A stretch of 64,000 bases of DNA from Serratia nevei (GTDB taxonomy: Bacteria > Pseudomonadota > Gammaproteobacteria > Enterobacterales > Enterobacteriaceae): NCBI RefSeq assembly GCF_024160145.1, contig NZ_JAMYWQ010000001.1:62001-126000 (forward strand), in the 5' to 3' direction. Within the stretch, counting starts at the first letter, position 1, and the number at the start of each line of letters is the position of its first letter. A model generated the notes under the pieces. It was not told where the DNA came from, did not search any database, and worked only from the letters and a program-made list of their open reading frames with translations. Below, piece by piece: positions 9,206 through 16,883 of the stretch. The position numbers and the translations under genes are program-made.

Positions 9206-9919
9206 GTGGAGCACAGCGATAACGGACTGTTTATCAAACGGGAGCGTTTTGAAGTTCTGGCGATTCTGCGTGAAATTTGCAAACAACGCACGCCGCTGCG
9301 CGTAGAAAATCAGCAGCGCCGGTTTCAAAGTCTGTTATTGAGCGTCGGGCCGGACAATATCGTGTTTAGCGGTGAGGAAGCGGAAAACGCCATCGACGGC
9401 GCCTGCACCATCGTGATTGAAAGCAACGATGCCAAGATTGAATTTTCCGTCGGTCAGGCGGAGCTGACCGAGCACCAGGGCGTGCAGGCCTGCTCGACCC
9501 GCCTGCCGCAGGAGCTGGTCTACATCCAGCGCCGTCGCCAATTCCGCATCACCACGCCGCACTGGCGTCAATTCTTCTGTACCGGCGAATACCCGGACGG
9601 CACGCCTTATGAGCTGCGGATCCACGATCTCTCCGCCGGCGGCGTCGGTTTGCGCTTCGACGGCCCGCTGCCGGAATTCTTCCAGCCGGGCCTGCAGTTC
9701 AAGAAAGCGCAGCTGGATCTGGGCAGCTACGGCAGCTTCAAGGTCAACATGGAGCTGGTGGTGGTCAACGACGATCAGGAAACTGACGACCACGACCAGG
9801 TGGTACACTTCTCGCGCCTGTCATGCCGCTTCCTCAAACTGGGCCTGGCGATGGAGCGCAAAATCCAGAGCGCGGTGTTCGCCTTCGAGCTGGATTTCAA
9901 CAAGAAGAAAAAACGCTGA
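9206..9919 (+). CDS. ycgR: Flagellar brake protein YcgR (PilZ domain)
   Basis: 237 aa. The start is a GTG with an AGGAGA site just upstream. An N-terminal YcgR domain (residues about 10-105) is followed by a PilZ domain with both c-di-GMP-binding motifs: RRQFR near 110-114 and DLSAGG at 141-146. In enterobacteria YcgR bound to c-di-GMP contacts the flagellar motor and slows swimming. It stands alone here, convergent with the unknown cluster, and ends in a KKKKR tail. Confidence 0.92.
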   Translation: MEHSDNGLFIKRERFEVLAILREICKQRTPLRVENQQRRFQSLLLSVGPDNIVFSGEEAENAIDGACTIVIESNDAKIEFSVGQAELTEHQGVQACSTRLPQELVYIQRRRQFRITTPHWRQFFCTGEYPDGTPYELRIHDLSAGGVGLRFDGPLPEFFQPGLQFKKAQLDLGSYGSFKVNMELVVVNDDQETDDHDQVVHFSRLSCRFLKLGLAMERKIQSAVFAFELDFNKKKKR

Positions 9920-9930
9920 TCCTCTGTTCC

Positions 9931-9963
9931 GGCGCGCCGGGCTGGATGCCGCCCGGCCGCGCC
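9931..9963. terminator. GC-rich hairpin between convergent units
   Basis: A long stem (GGCGCGCCGGGC at 9931-9942 against GCCCGG plus CGCGCC at 9951-9963, one bulged C) with an 8-nt loop lies in the 60-bp gap between ycgR and the end of the eight-gene cluster. It probably terminates transcription from both sides, though neither side has a strong U-tract. Confidence 0.55.
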
Positions 9964-9979
9964 GCCATTCTTTCCCCGT

Positions 9980-11407
9980 TCAGGGGACGTAAATAATCTC
10001 GAAGCTGGACGTATTGTCGTAGGAGGCGTTTTTGCCGCCGTCGACGTAGATAATCTGTAAATCGTAGTGATACACCAGCTTCTTGTCCGGATGCAGGATC
10101 AGTTCCAGCACGGAGATCTTCACGTTAACCGATTGAACGGGGTGCTTCTTGTCCAGCTCAATGGTTTGGTTGCCGATGCTGACCAGCATGCGCTTGATCG
10201 GCCGCGGCCCGGCAGGATCGTAGGCGCCGGCGTCGCTGCGGAATTCCACGGTCTTATTGATGTCCGCCGGTGCGGATTGCTTGATGAAGTCCGGCAGCCT
10301 GTCCTGGTATCTGGCGTCCAGCGCCAGCGCTACGGGCAGATGATCCGGGTTGAAGCCGGTGAACTGCACCGCCAGATACCCTTTGAGCAGCAGATTTTGT
10401 GGCGACCGTTCGAAGAAGGCGTCCCAAATCAATCCAAATTGGCTGGCGGGCAGCGTGAATGAATCCACGATGCCGCTCTGCAGATTGATCAGCGCGTTTT
10501 TTTCCTCCGTTTTGCCGTCCGGCAGCCCCAGCAACAGCGTCAGGGTGTCCGCGTTGGCGAACGGTGCCAGCTTGCCGTCCGGTTGCATCTGCGTGAACTG
10601 TGCGGTGGCGTTGCCGATGCGCGCCTGATTGACCTTGGGCGACAGGAAATAGTCGAACGTCACCTCGACATCGTTGAGCGAGGTCGCGTGCGGCGCTGCA
10701 GAAAACGAGATAGACAGCATCGGCTTGTCGTCGTCGTCGGCGTTGGTCGCCAGCAGGAAAGTATCCGGCAGGTAATAAAGATAGTTTTTTCGTACATAGT
10801 CCTGATAGTAGTTGTACCACAGATGCCCGAAGGCCAGCGGCGTGAGGATCAGCTGCAGGCGCGGCGGCGGCGGCAGGATGCCCTGATAGATATAGGGATA
10901 GTAGTTCTCGGCAAAGTAGAAGACTTTCGGCGAGGTGATGGTGTTGAGGAGTCCGTTATCGGTGACGATGGCGACCACCAGCGTGGTTTGCGAGTCATAA
11001 TCCGACAGCGCTCGCAGCAGCGCGTCACGCTGTTCCAGGCGCTCCAGGTCGAGCTGGGCACGGTAGCGGGTCGGCGGGGCGTCCAGCAAAACCTGTTCGA
11101 AGATCATTTCTTCAACCTTGCCGAAAGTGCTGAAGGTCAGCACCACGTAGGGCACCTGCTGAACGGCGCGGCTGAGCGCGAAATCCACCGTCATCTGCCA
11201 GCGCGTACCGTCACTGCGGGTGGCGATGCGATAGCGCGTCTCTCCCGAGACGACTTCGGTACAAACATCGGCCAGCAGTTCGTCGGCTACCGGCGCGGGT
11301 GCGGCGCGGTAGCGCAGGCGGGGGGCTTCGGCGTCGGGAAACTGTTCGCACGCGTTGTCCAAAATGACCTTGTTCAACGTCACCAAATCATTGAGAAAGG
11401 TGTTCAT
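9980..11407 (-). CDS. Cluster protein 8: beta-rich protein, unknown function
   Basis: 475 aa, no signal peptide or membrane span, last gene of the 14-kb cluster. I do not recognise a named family. Around residue 209 it has YLYYLPDTF followed by a charged loop and KPMLSISFS. This resembles the N-terminal signature of the larger cluster proteins (aromatic, LP, a P then an alternating hydrophobic strand). The C-terminus (RMLVSIGNQ, then LVYHYDLQIIYVDGG) is an alternating beta pattern like the repeated modules of its neighbours. Its start overlaps the end of the toroid-protein gene by 20 bp, so the two are translated together. Paralogy with the other products is probable but weak. Confidence 0.7.
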   Translation of the reverse strand: MNTFLNDLVTLNKVILDNACEQFPDAEAPRLRYRAAPAPVADELLADVCTEVVSGETRYRIATRSDGTRWQMTVDFALSRAVQQVPYVVLTFSTFGKVEEMIFEQVLLDAPPTRYRAQLDLERLEQRDALLRALSDYDSQTTLVVAIVTDNGLLNTITSPKVFYFAENYYPYIYQGILPPPPRLQLILTPLAFGHLWYNYYQDYVRKNYLYYLPDTFLLATNADDDDKPMLSISFSAAPHATSLNDVEVTFDYFLSPKVNQARIGNATAQFTQMQPDGKLAPFANADTLTLLLGLPDGKTEEKNALINLQSGIVDSFTLPASQFGLIWDAFFERSPQNLLLKGYLAVQFTGFNPDHLPVALALDARYQDRLPDFIKQSAPADINKTVEFRSDAGAYDPAGPRPIKRMLVSIGNQTIELDKKHPVQSVNVKISVLELILHPDKKLVYHYDLQIIYVDGGKNASYDNTSSFEIIYVP

Positions 11408-13298
11408 CGCGATCCCCCTGGAAAGAGAGGCGTGCCAGATGTCGGAACTGGTTCAGGCAGGCGGAAGTCCAAAGAAAATGACCGTCGTGACGGCGATAGA
11501 GCGGGCTTTCGTCGTTGGTCGCCGGCAAGCGCCAGGCGGCCAGCGCATCGATCGCCGGTGCAAGCTGCGGCACCCCTCGCTGCCTGGCGTATTCCAGCGT
11601 ACTCAGCCACTCATGCGGGTGGGCATAATAGGGCGTTAACGCGTTGAGGCGGTTGTAATCGCCGTCGCTCCAGCTTACCGCCTGATTCAGCATTTGAATA
11701 ATGCGTGGATAGGCCGGCGGAGGGCTGCTGTGAGCGGCGGTCAACGCATGGATTAAAATCAGCGCGTTGGTATTCACGCAGCAGTCCAGCTGCGTGATAT
11801 CGCCGTCGTCTTTCATCCAGGTGTGAAAGGCGTAACACTCGGCCCAGGGATAGGGCGTCGTCTTCAGCCGCCGTTCGACGCGCTGTACCTGATAAGCCTG
11901 CATCTGCGCCAGCGTCTGCCTGGCTTGCGTCAACGAGCGCCGATGAAATCGATACAAGAGTTCAGTGATAATGGCGGTATCGTCGATGTCAGCGTCGATC
12001 CGCTGGCCCGCCATCCAGGTAGGGTGTTTGCCGGCAGGCCAAAAATGGAAGTGGTGCGGGCGGCTCTCGCAACCGAGCAAGAAGTCGAGCGCCAGCTCGA
12101 TATGGGGCGCAGTCTGGGCGGTATAATCCAGCGTGCGCAGCACCTGGGCGGTGACAAAAGCATTTTCATCCTTGTGCCAGCGGCCATCCGGCGTTCTGAC
12201 ATGAGAGGGAAAGGCGCCGCTGGCACACTGCTGCGCCAACAGCTCCTCCAGTCGCAATGGTGCAGGGGGCACCGCTTCACGCGCTTTGAACGGCATGGCT
12301 TCGAAAGGCGCGTTTTGCGGGCTGAACGTGCAGCTGACGCTGCGATTGCCCTGGCGATCGCAGGAAAAACCGACGACGTTGTACTGCAACGGAACCTGCT
12401 CGCTCACCACGCGGTTAAGCAGCGGCACGGCTTGACCATCGGGCGCCAGCAGCGCGTTGATGCCGTCGAAAACGCGGCGGTTGTCGCCGAAAAAACGGGC
12501 CGCCATGGCGAACAGCGTAAAACTCTCCAGATTGCCGTCCGGCGCGTATCCCAGACTGAATCCGTAGGTGGTCGGGGGGAAGTCCCGCCTGTCCTGCTGC
12601 TGCAGCGCGCGGTCCAGCAGCGGCATCAGCGCGGAAAAACGGCTTTCTCCTTCGAACAGCCGCATGACGGCGAGGATATCGTCACGCGTGATCCGCGCAC
12701 TGTGCCACTGGTAGTAATATTCGCGCGGAGAGTCGGCAGATTCCGGATAGTACCCCACCATCAGCAGCGTCAAGCCCGCCGCGCGGCGGGCCTCGGCGGT
12801 AAGCGGCCCTTGCAAGCCATCGGGCGCGGCCGCCATGTCGGCGGGGGTTTCAACATAGACCTTGGTTTTGATCGCGTCCGGGGTGTATTTTCGCCCCAGC
12901 CAGGCGCCGAAGCGCAGCGGCTGAACGCTTGCACATTGCATGCGTCGCACCGTCTCCAGGCTGTTGGCGGGATCGGCGAGCGGGGCTGCGGTGATCGCCT
13001 GACAGTGTCGGGCAAAGGGGCCGGCGCCGCGCTGCTGCGCATAGCGCGGTAAGAAGGGATCCAGCGTGCAGGCGAGCCCCTGCGGTTTGGCCGACGACAC
13101 GGTGAACTCCAGCGGGCTGCCGTTATAACCGAGCAGGCTGGTGGTAAACGCGGCGGACAAACTGCCGGGCGTCGCCTTCGTCCGGCTGAAGCGGGCGACG
13201 TCCGGGGCCAGCGTGTTTTGCAAATGGGGCGCTTCCTTGCACAGGGCGTTGACCAGGGCGTTCCATGCCGCGGGTAACACTGCGTTGCGATCGGTCAT
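11388..13298 (-). CDS. Cluster protein 7: toroid protein with terpene-cyclase-like DxDD motif
   Basis: 636 aa from the ATG at 13298, chosen because AGGTGA lies 6 nt upstream; a GTG three codons earlier is possible. Two halves are visible. Residues 1-345 are of unknown fold with alternating strands (KTKVYVETP; RSVSCTFSP). Residues about 348-620 look like an alpha/alpha-toroid of the prenyltransferase/terpene-cyclase superfamily (DENAFVTAQVLRTL; DCCVNTNALILIHAL). At about 437-442 it reads DIDDTA, the form of the DxDD acid motif of class II diterpene cyclases. Known members protonate a prenyl substrate; whether this one is an enzyme is unproven. No terpene synthesis genes are nearby. The upstream gene ends 9 bp before this start. 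Confidence 0.75.
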   Translation of the reverse strand: MTDRNAVLPAAWNALVNALCKEAPHLQNTLAPDVARFSRTKATPGSLSAAFTTSLLGYNGSPLEFTVSSAKPQGLACTLDPFLPRYAQQRGAGPFARHCQAITAAPLADPANSLETVRRMQCASVQPLRFGAWLGRKYTPDAIKTKVYVETPADMAAAPDGLQGPLTAEARRAAGLTLLMVGYYPESADSPREYYYQWHSARITRDDILAVMRLFEGESRFSALMPLLDRALQQQDRRDFPPTTYGFSLGYAPDGNLESFTLFAMAARFFGDNRRVFDGINALLAPDGQAVPLLNRVVSEQVPLQYNVVGFSCDRQGNRSVSCTFSPQNAPFEAMPFKAREAVPPAPLRLEELLAQQCASGAFPSHVRTPDGRWHKDENAFVTAQVLRTLDYTAQTAPHIELALDFLLGCESRPHHFHFWPAGKHPTWMAGQRIDADIDDTAIITELLYRFHRRSLTQARQTLAQMQAYQVQRVERRLKTTPYPWAECYAFHTWMKDDGDITQLDCCVNTNALILIHALTAAHSSPPPAYPRIIQMLNQAVSWSDGDYNRLNALTPYYAHPHEWLSTLEYARQRGVPQLAPAIDALAAWRLPATNDESPLYRRHDGHFLWTSACLNQFRHLARLSFQGDRDEHLSQ

Positions 13299-13307
13299 GG
13301 TGCTCAC

Positions 13308-14975
13308 CTAAACCAGATTGGGGATGACGATCGCCGGCGGGTTTTCGCTGCCGTTGCGTTCGACGGTTTCCCCGCCAACCAGGAAGTAAATCAGTGTGTA
13401 ATTGACCGTCCAGGGCTTCTCCGTCAGACAGCGGTATTTGAACGTTTGGTCCTGGTGTGCGTCTTGCGTAAAGGTATATTTCTTGGTCTTTCGGCTTCCT
13501 TTGTCGTCCTGATAGCTCAGCGCCACCATGACCTGGTTGCAGTTTTCCCACGAGAATTTGCGGTCGAGGAAGATACTGATCTCGTTGAAAGACAGCACCG
13601 AGCCGGGATCCATGTTCAGCAGGGTCGAAGCCGATTTGGACTGCGGCTGATAGCTGCTGCTGCCTTCCCAGCCCGAGGAGGCTGCGGATTTGAACGCGAA
13701 TTCGCTGGTGATATGGAACAGCTCGTTCTTATCGCTGCTGCGGGCAATGCGTTTGGTCCATTTACCGTCATCGTTGGTGAAAGGCGCGCCGGTATAAACC
13801 TGGTTGTTGTAACGGATGTTGAAGGTGGCGGCCTTGATACCGTACTCCTCGAAGCTGTCCGGCCCGAGCACGGTCAAATCCAACTGTTGGAAGAACGGAT
13901 CGTTGACGTTGACCTGAATAAAGTAGGGCGCGGTTTTCTTGGCGTGCAGGATATCGCTGCCGATGAAGTTTTGCGGCACGGCGGACTGGCTGAGGGCTTT
14001 CGACGAGGTGTAGTTGAAGTTCAGGCTTTTGGTTTCCTTGAACTCCACCAGCCTGATATCCAGTGAAGCGCTGGGGAACAGGCCGCCTTTGTCGGCTTCT
14101 TCGGCTTTTTCGCCTTCTTTCTTGTGGCTGGCGATCAGCGAATCCAGAATGGCGTCTCTGGCGGATTTCGCCTGCGGGTTGCTGTCGTGGTTAGGTTTGA
14201 GCGTGGCGCTGAAAAAGCTTTTCAGGAGCTCTTCCTTGACGAACTGCAGTGCCCACGCTTTCTCTTTGGCCTCTTCGTCGCCCGGCATGCTTTCGGTGAC
14301 TTTGATCACCAGTTTCTGATCCTGCTGCAGTTTTTTGATGACGCTGTCGAAGCCCAGCCAGAAGCTGGCCGGCGTCTCAACCGAAATGGGGCTGCCGATG
14401 CCGAATTTCTGCTCGAACTCTTTGTGGATGCTTTCGATCTGTGCGGTCACTTCGACCTTCAGCGCCGGCGTAATGCCGGTGAAGCTGAGGTTATAGGCGA
14501 CGGCGACCGGCGCCTTGGCCAGGGTGAACGCGGCTTCGAGGATCGCCGCCTGGGACGGCGTCAGCTTGGCGCTGAAAATGGCGCTGTTGTTGCCGAACAA
14601 GCTTGGGCAAGGGGCGCTGATCAGCACACCGTTGGTGGCGCCCGCGTCGAGCACGAAGAAGTTCACCGTGCCTTTATCATACGGCACCTGGGCCTTGCGG
14701 GCGTTTTTGGGATCAACGTTCAGTGTGCGCAGATAGTCGTTGAAAGCACGGTTCAACACCGCGTCGTCGATCGCCGTATCGACCGCGAAGTTGATGTATC
14801 CCCCTTGCTGGTCGCTGGCGTCGCCGGTGTATTTGATCAACGAAAACACCGGTTCGCCCGACTCCTGCGCGATGTGGATATCACCGGGCAGATACCAGAA
14901 CTGGTTATCGTCTGAATCGTCGGCGAAGAAGGTGATGTTGTTGATGGTGGCGGTTTTGGCTCTGAGTAATAACAT
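13308..14975 (-). CDS. Cluster protein 6: beta-rich paralogue with repeat modules
   Basis: 555 aa, no signal peptide. The N-terminus has NQFWYLPGD (25-33), then EPVFSLIKY and QGGYINFAV. This pattern is shared almost position for position with cluster protein 4 (IFYVVPEI, TPSFMFYKY, QGGYAQFTV), so the two are clear paralogues. The middle (about 160-300) is partly helical and charged. The C-terminal 200 residues hold at least one beta-sandwich-like module (WENCNQVMVALSYQD and KYTFTQDA) of the kind repeated in the neighbours. I know no function for this family. It begins 13 bp after the preceding gene. Confidence 0.75.
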   Translation of the reverse strand: MLLLRAKTATINNITFFADDSDDNQFWYLPGDIHIAQESGEPVFSLIKYTGDASDQQGGYINFAVDTAIDDAVLNRAFNDYLRTLNVDPKNARKAQVPYDKGTVNFFVLDAGATNGVLISAPCPSLFGNNSAIFSAKLTPSQAAILEAAFTLAKAPVAVAYNLSFTGITPALKVEVTAQIESIHKEFEQKFGIGSPISVETPASFWLGFDSVIKKLQQDQKLVIKVTESMPGDEEAKEKAWALQFVKEELLKSFFSATLKPNHDSNPQAKSARDAILDSLIASHKKEGEKAEEADKGGLFPSASLDIRLVEFKETKSLNFNYTSSKALSQSAVPQNFIGSDILHAKKTAPYFIQVNVNDPFFQQLDLTVLGPDSFEEYGIKAATFNIRYNNQVYTGAPFTNDDGKWTKRIARSSDKNELFHITSEFAFKSAASSGWEGSSSYQPQSKSASTLLNMDPGSVLSFNEISIFLDRKFSWENCNQVMVALSYQDDKGSRKTKKYTFTQDAHQDQTFKYRCLTEKPWTVNYTLIYFLVGGETVERNGSENPPAIVIPNLV

Positions 14976-14988
14976 GGCGTTTCCTTAG

Positions 14989-16815
14989 TTAACTGAGGGT
15001 GGCGAGATCGAGAGCGTTGGCGTCGGTCGAGTACTGCACGTTTTCGCGCCGATCACCGCCTTCGCCGGGTTGATAGGTAAACCAGATATCCAGATCGACG
15101 GTCAGCTGCTCCGGATCAAGCTGATCGGCGCTGAAACACTGCGGGGCGGCGTCGGATTCGGTAAATTGAAACACCTGCTGCAGCGTTTCCGCCGGCGTGC
15201 AGGCGTAGCTGGCGGAAACGATGACCATTTTCACCTGGCGCCAGTCCATGTCGGCCGACAGCGTCAGCACGCGCTGGCGATACAGGGTGGAGAACAGGTA
15301 GACGTTCTGGTCGGTCGATTCTTGCAGCTCGGCGGAAATATGCGGCGAGCCGCCAGCGGCGCTGTAGGTTTTATTGACGTCGAATTGGTATTCGTCCGGC
15401 TCCGGCAGCATGACCGGGTAGTGGGCCCGTGGGCTGGTCCGGTCAAGTTGGAAGCTGCGCGACACGCTGCTGTTCGGCCGTTGCCGGTGGCGATAGCGCA
15501 GCGTGACCAGCACGGATTGATAGCGTTGCCAGTCGAACTGTTGCGCCGCTTCGATCGCGAAATCATAGCGGCCGTAGAGCGACTCGACGTCCAGAAAGAC
15601 GTCGCTCATCTCCGTTTGCAGGCTGCCGGAGCTGACCGAAGTCACGCCGCCTATCGACTGGTTGAAGTACACGGTGAAGTCATACTCGACCGGCCACAGC
15701 ATTTTTCCCGTCTTCGGGTCGAGCCGGCTGGGTTCCTTTAACTGTTTGGGCCCGAAGTCGTCGCGAGTAAATTTCAGCTGTCGGCTGTTTGATCCATAGC
15801 GCAACCGGGCCGTCACCAGCCTGATATTGGCGTCAAGCGCTTCCGACAGCAGGCTGACCCGCACCTCGCGATAGGTGAAAAAGTCATCCTGCAGGTCGCG
15901 TTTGACGATCGCGCGATCGGCCTGATAGTCCGTGCCGCTGACCAACTGGGCGAACAGGGCCTGCGGATAAAGCGAACGCTGCACGACGGTGGTTTCGCTG
16001 ATCTTGCCGCTCAGGCGGCGTTGGTCGATGTTTTCAACCGAGAGCTGTTGCAGATAAAAGCCGGCTTTGGGGCTTGTCTGCTGCGGTTCGTTGGCGATAA
16101 CCGGCGTGAAGAACTGGCTGGTGAGGATCTGCGTCAGTTCGGCGACCGCCTGTGCCATGTGGCCGTCGGGATTGGTGTCCCTGACTTTGACGGTGACGAT
16201 TTTATCGCTGATCAACCGGGCGGATGTCTGCTCGATACCGACGCTAAAGATCAGCAGGTTAAAGCCTATCGAGCGCTGCAGGTAACGGTAAACCTGGTCC
16301 CAGTTGGCTTCCAGCTCGAAGGTGGCCGGCGGCAGTTGCTGCAGGTAGTCGATTTTGTAACTGACGGCGATCGGCGTCGAGGCCGGCGTGCGCATCAGGC
16401 TCGCCAGCAGCAGGATATCGTCGTCGTCGTTCAGTTTGGCGGACAGATAGCAATATTGCTGGTCGCTCAGCGAGGTTTTGCTGGTCTGCCCGGGGGTCAG
16501 GCCGGGGATATTCAGCGTCGCGCTGCAGGCGATCGCCTGTAGCGGCAATAAGATCGCATTGCGCGGTATGTCCGGGCTGGCGTCGGCGGCGCGTTGCGCC
16601 GCTTCGGGCGAACTGGCCAGCTGGGTCTGCAACGACAGCGTGGCGTAGTAAAGATCGTCCGGTTGGTTGAGGTTTCTGAAAATTTGCAGTTGGACATTGG
16701 GTTGATTGCCTGCGGCGACTTGCACGCTCGGCGCGGCGGCACAGTAGTAATACACGGGCCGATCCAGGTCCGCTCGAATAAAACAGAGGTCTTGCATGAT
16801 TACCTGATCGCGCAT
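14989..16815 (-). CDS. Cluster protein 5: beta-rich paralogue with tandem modules
   Basis: 608 aa, cytoplasmic by lack of a signal peptide. An ATG at 16797 is an alternative start with AGG 5 nt upstream. The N-terminal signature is degenerate (PVYYYCAAAP, then VQLQIFRN). The C-terminal part shows two tandem repeats about 100 residues apart: FDWQRYQSVLVTLRYRH and later DMDWRQVKMVIVSASY, each followed by an FQ(L/F)-type strand and a proline-rich turn. These match the C-terminal modules of cluster proteins 4 and 6. I infer duplicated immunoglobulin-like sandwiches. Function is unknown. A strong hairpin precedes this gene. Confidence 0.73.
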   Translation of the reverse strand: MRDQVIMQDLCFIRADLDRPVYYYCAAAPSVQVAAGNQPNVQLQIFRNLNQPDDLYYATLSLQTQLASSPEAAQRAADASPDIPRNAILLPLQAIACSATLNIPGLTPGQTSKTSLSDQQYCYLSAKLNDDDDILLLASLMRTPASTPIAVSYKIDYLQQLPPATFELEANWDQVYRYLQRSIGFNLLIFSVGIEQTSARLISDKIVTVKVRDTNPDGHMAQAVAELTQILTSQFFTPVIANEPQQTSPKAGFYLQQLSVENIDQRRLSGKISETTVVQRSLYPQALFAQLVSGTDYQADRAIVKRDLQDDFFTYREVRVSLLSEALDANIRLVTARLRYGSNSRQLKFTRDDFGPKQLKEPSRLDPKTGKMLWPVEYDFTVYFNQSIGGVTSVSSGSLQTEMSDVFLDVESLYGRYDFAIEAAQQFDWQRYQSVLVTLRYRHRQRPNSSVSRSFQLDRTSPRAHYPVMLPEPDEYQFDVNKTYSAAGGSPHISAELQESTDQNVYLFSTLYRQRVLTLSADMDWRQVKMVIVSASYACTPAETLQQVFQFTESDAAPQCFSADQLDPEQLTVDLDIWFTYQPGEGGDRRENVQYSTDANALDLATLS

Positions 16816-16845
16816 GGCGGCAACCCCACGTCATCGGAGAGGGAG

Positions 16846-16870
16846 CCGGAGCAAGGCGAGCTTGCTCCGG
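16846..16870 (-). terminator. Perfect 10-bp hairpin inside the cluster
   Basis: CCGGAGCAAG (16846-16855), a 5-nt loop and CTTGCTCCGG (16861-16870) form a perfect stem in the 68-bp gap between cluster genes 4 and 5, the longest gap in the cluster. No U-tract follows on the minus strand. It may be an mRNA-stability or processing element giving unequal expression of the two parts, rather than a full terminator. Confidence 0.5.
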
Positions 16871-16883
16871 CGGAGACCGGCCG

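Noticed and set aside
11388-13298. Calling the toroid protein a terpene synthase gene
   Set aside because: The DxDD-like motif is visible but the N-terminal half, sequence context and lack of prenyl pathway genes do not support a specific reaction.
14124-14915. Long plus-strand ORFs opposite the unknown cluster and many other genes
   Set aside because: They are typical GC-skew shadows of the minus-strand genes with Arg/His/Gln-rich products and no ribosome sites.
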